NCBI GenBank assembly: GCA_963775235.1
Contig: CAVZHY010000004.1
Coordinates: 1-64,000 of the forward strand
From: JBBDMC01 sp963775235
GTDB taxonomy: Bacteria > Pseudomonadota > Alphaproteobacteria > Rhizobiales > Kaistiaceae
Length of the DNA stretch: 64,000 bases
Direction: 5' to 3'
Shown: piece after piece, positions 63,496 to 64,000 of the stretch
How positions within the stretch are numbered: the stretch's first letter is position 1
Layout: every line of letters begins with the position of its first letter
Notes under the pieces: generated by a model
The model's database searches: none
What the model saw: only the letters and a program-made list of their open reading frames with translations
What the model was told of the DNA's origin: nothing
Translations under genes and position numbers: made by a program

Positions 63496-63796
63496 GGTGA
63501 TGCTCTCCGTTGAGGTGGAAGAAATTGGCGGAACGCAGAGGGCTGGCGCCGGCCAGGGCGCCCAGACTGCAGTTCGCGTGGTGGGTTTTGGTTCGGCGCC
63601 GGCGGCGCCGGCAGCGCTTGGGAAGGCGACCGACTTAATGGCCCAGCTGGTGCCGCGGTCGCCGATCCCCTGAGCAAGGATCTGTTGCATGGGTGGCAAA
63701 AGCGCCAGGGTCAGCGAGGGCGGGCAGTCGGCCTGATCGCTCAAGCCAAGCCGAGCCCCGTCAGGCCATTCTACGGCGTGGGGCTCGGCAGCTGGC
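63496..63796. other. Intergenic before ardC-like gene
   Basis: 301 bases with an open minus frame that extends the ardC-like gene but shows no homology; probably leader and promoter. Confidence 0.4.
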
Positions 63797-64000
63797 CTAT
63801 TTGTCGGGAAGAAGAAGCGCCACCTGGTTGCGCCGCCGGGCGACCGCCGCATGCTTGGGACAATCGCGCCAGCGCAAGGTGAGGGTTTCGCCGGTCATGC
63901 TGGTGACGATCGCCTCCCACCAGCCGGTGTCGGTGCTTTCGAAACCGATGACCAGGCTGCCGACCCGGATATCATCCCAGCTTTTCGGCAGGTGGGGTGT
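63797..64000 (-). CDS. C-terminal part of a small island hypothetical protein
   Basis: A minus-strand frame open to the window edge reads VGSLVIGFESTDTGWWEAIV, TLRWRDCPKHAAVARRRNQV and ends ALLLPDK before TAG. Composition and conserved Trp/Cys positions suggest a real short protein commonly next to ArdC-type genes. The start is outside the window; function unknown. Confidence 0.6.
   Translation of the reverse strand, partial: TPHLPKSWDDIRVGSLVIGFESTDTGWWEAIVTSMTGETLTLRWRDCPKHAAVARRRNQVALLLPDK

Noticed and set aside
1..64000. CRISPR arrays, rRNA genes, complete tRNA genes
   Set aside because: None seen on either strand by reading; a tRNAscan and CRISPR search would be needed to exclude them formally.

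Overview
The window looks like an accessory region of an alphaproteobacterial chromosome or megaplasmid. It is GC-rich, and its gene families (four-subunit sarcosine oxidase, N-type ATPase, a ROSE-controlled Hsp20, CsbD/GlsB/DUF3309 small stress proteins, NnrU, ArdC) fit Hyphomicrobiales, most likely Bradyrhizobium or a relative. That assignment is inference from gene content; no rRNA or tRNA gene was found to test it.

Layout. (1) 1-3.5 kb is a mobile-element zone: an IS91-type HUH transposase running off the left edge, coupled to a tyrosine recombinase, then a frameshifted serine recombinase and a dehydrogenase fragment. (2) 3.7-17.7 kb is a co-directional minus-strand catabolic block. In transcription order it holds a family-5 solute-binding protein, two permeases, two ATPases, an MBL-fold hydrolase, a CocE/NonD hydrolase, an XRE-cupin regulator and soxBDAG. 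A DgoD-like dehydratase and an RraA-like protein are divergent from it, and a perfect palindrome lies in the shared promoter region. The parts suggest import of a small amide, ester or N-methylated compound, hydrolysis, and oxidative demethylation of a sarcosine-like product. (3) 20.7-39.2 kb is a repeat-rich region: a SERAC1-like serine hydrolase overlapping one arm of a long inverted repeat (22.5-24.2 kb and 37.25-38.9 kb), with about 13-14 kb of stress-related genes between the arms (Crp/Fnr regulator, cysteine-less DksA-like protein, TAXI binding protein, Hsp20 with a ROSE RNA thermometer, GlsB, lone sigma-1.1 protein, cupin, DUF3309-like, CsbD) and a dead IS5-family element. (4) 39.3-53.6 kb mixes intact genes (nuclease, NnrU, slipin, PEP synthase, aquaporin, double universal stress protein) with many gene fragments (UvrD, RecD2, sulfhydrogenase beta, SpoIIAA-like, TraG/VirD4-like, PPK2). 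(5) 53.6-60.7 kb is a complete N-ATPase operon, atpDCQRBEFAG, preceded by a cyclopropane-fatty-acyl-phospholipid synthase. (6) An ArdC-type antirestriction protein and a partial gene close the window and indicate a conjugative-island context.

At least fifteen single-base frameshifts interrupt otherwise well-preserved genes (soxB twice, dppC-like three times, dppB-like, SBP, cocE-like, uvrD, atpC start and others). Either the assembly carries indel errors or the region is decaying; only reads can decide. The most noteworthy signals are the near-identical 0.9-kb inverted repeat with a truncated acetyltransferase at its edge, the repeated small gene family with a histone-like basic tail, the ROSE hairpin before hsp20, and the N-ATPase whose alpha, beta and b subunits all carry lysine/proline/glutamate-rich tails.
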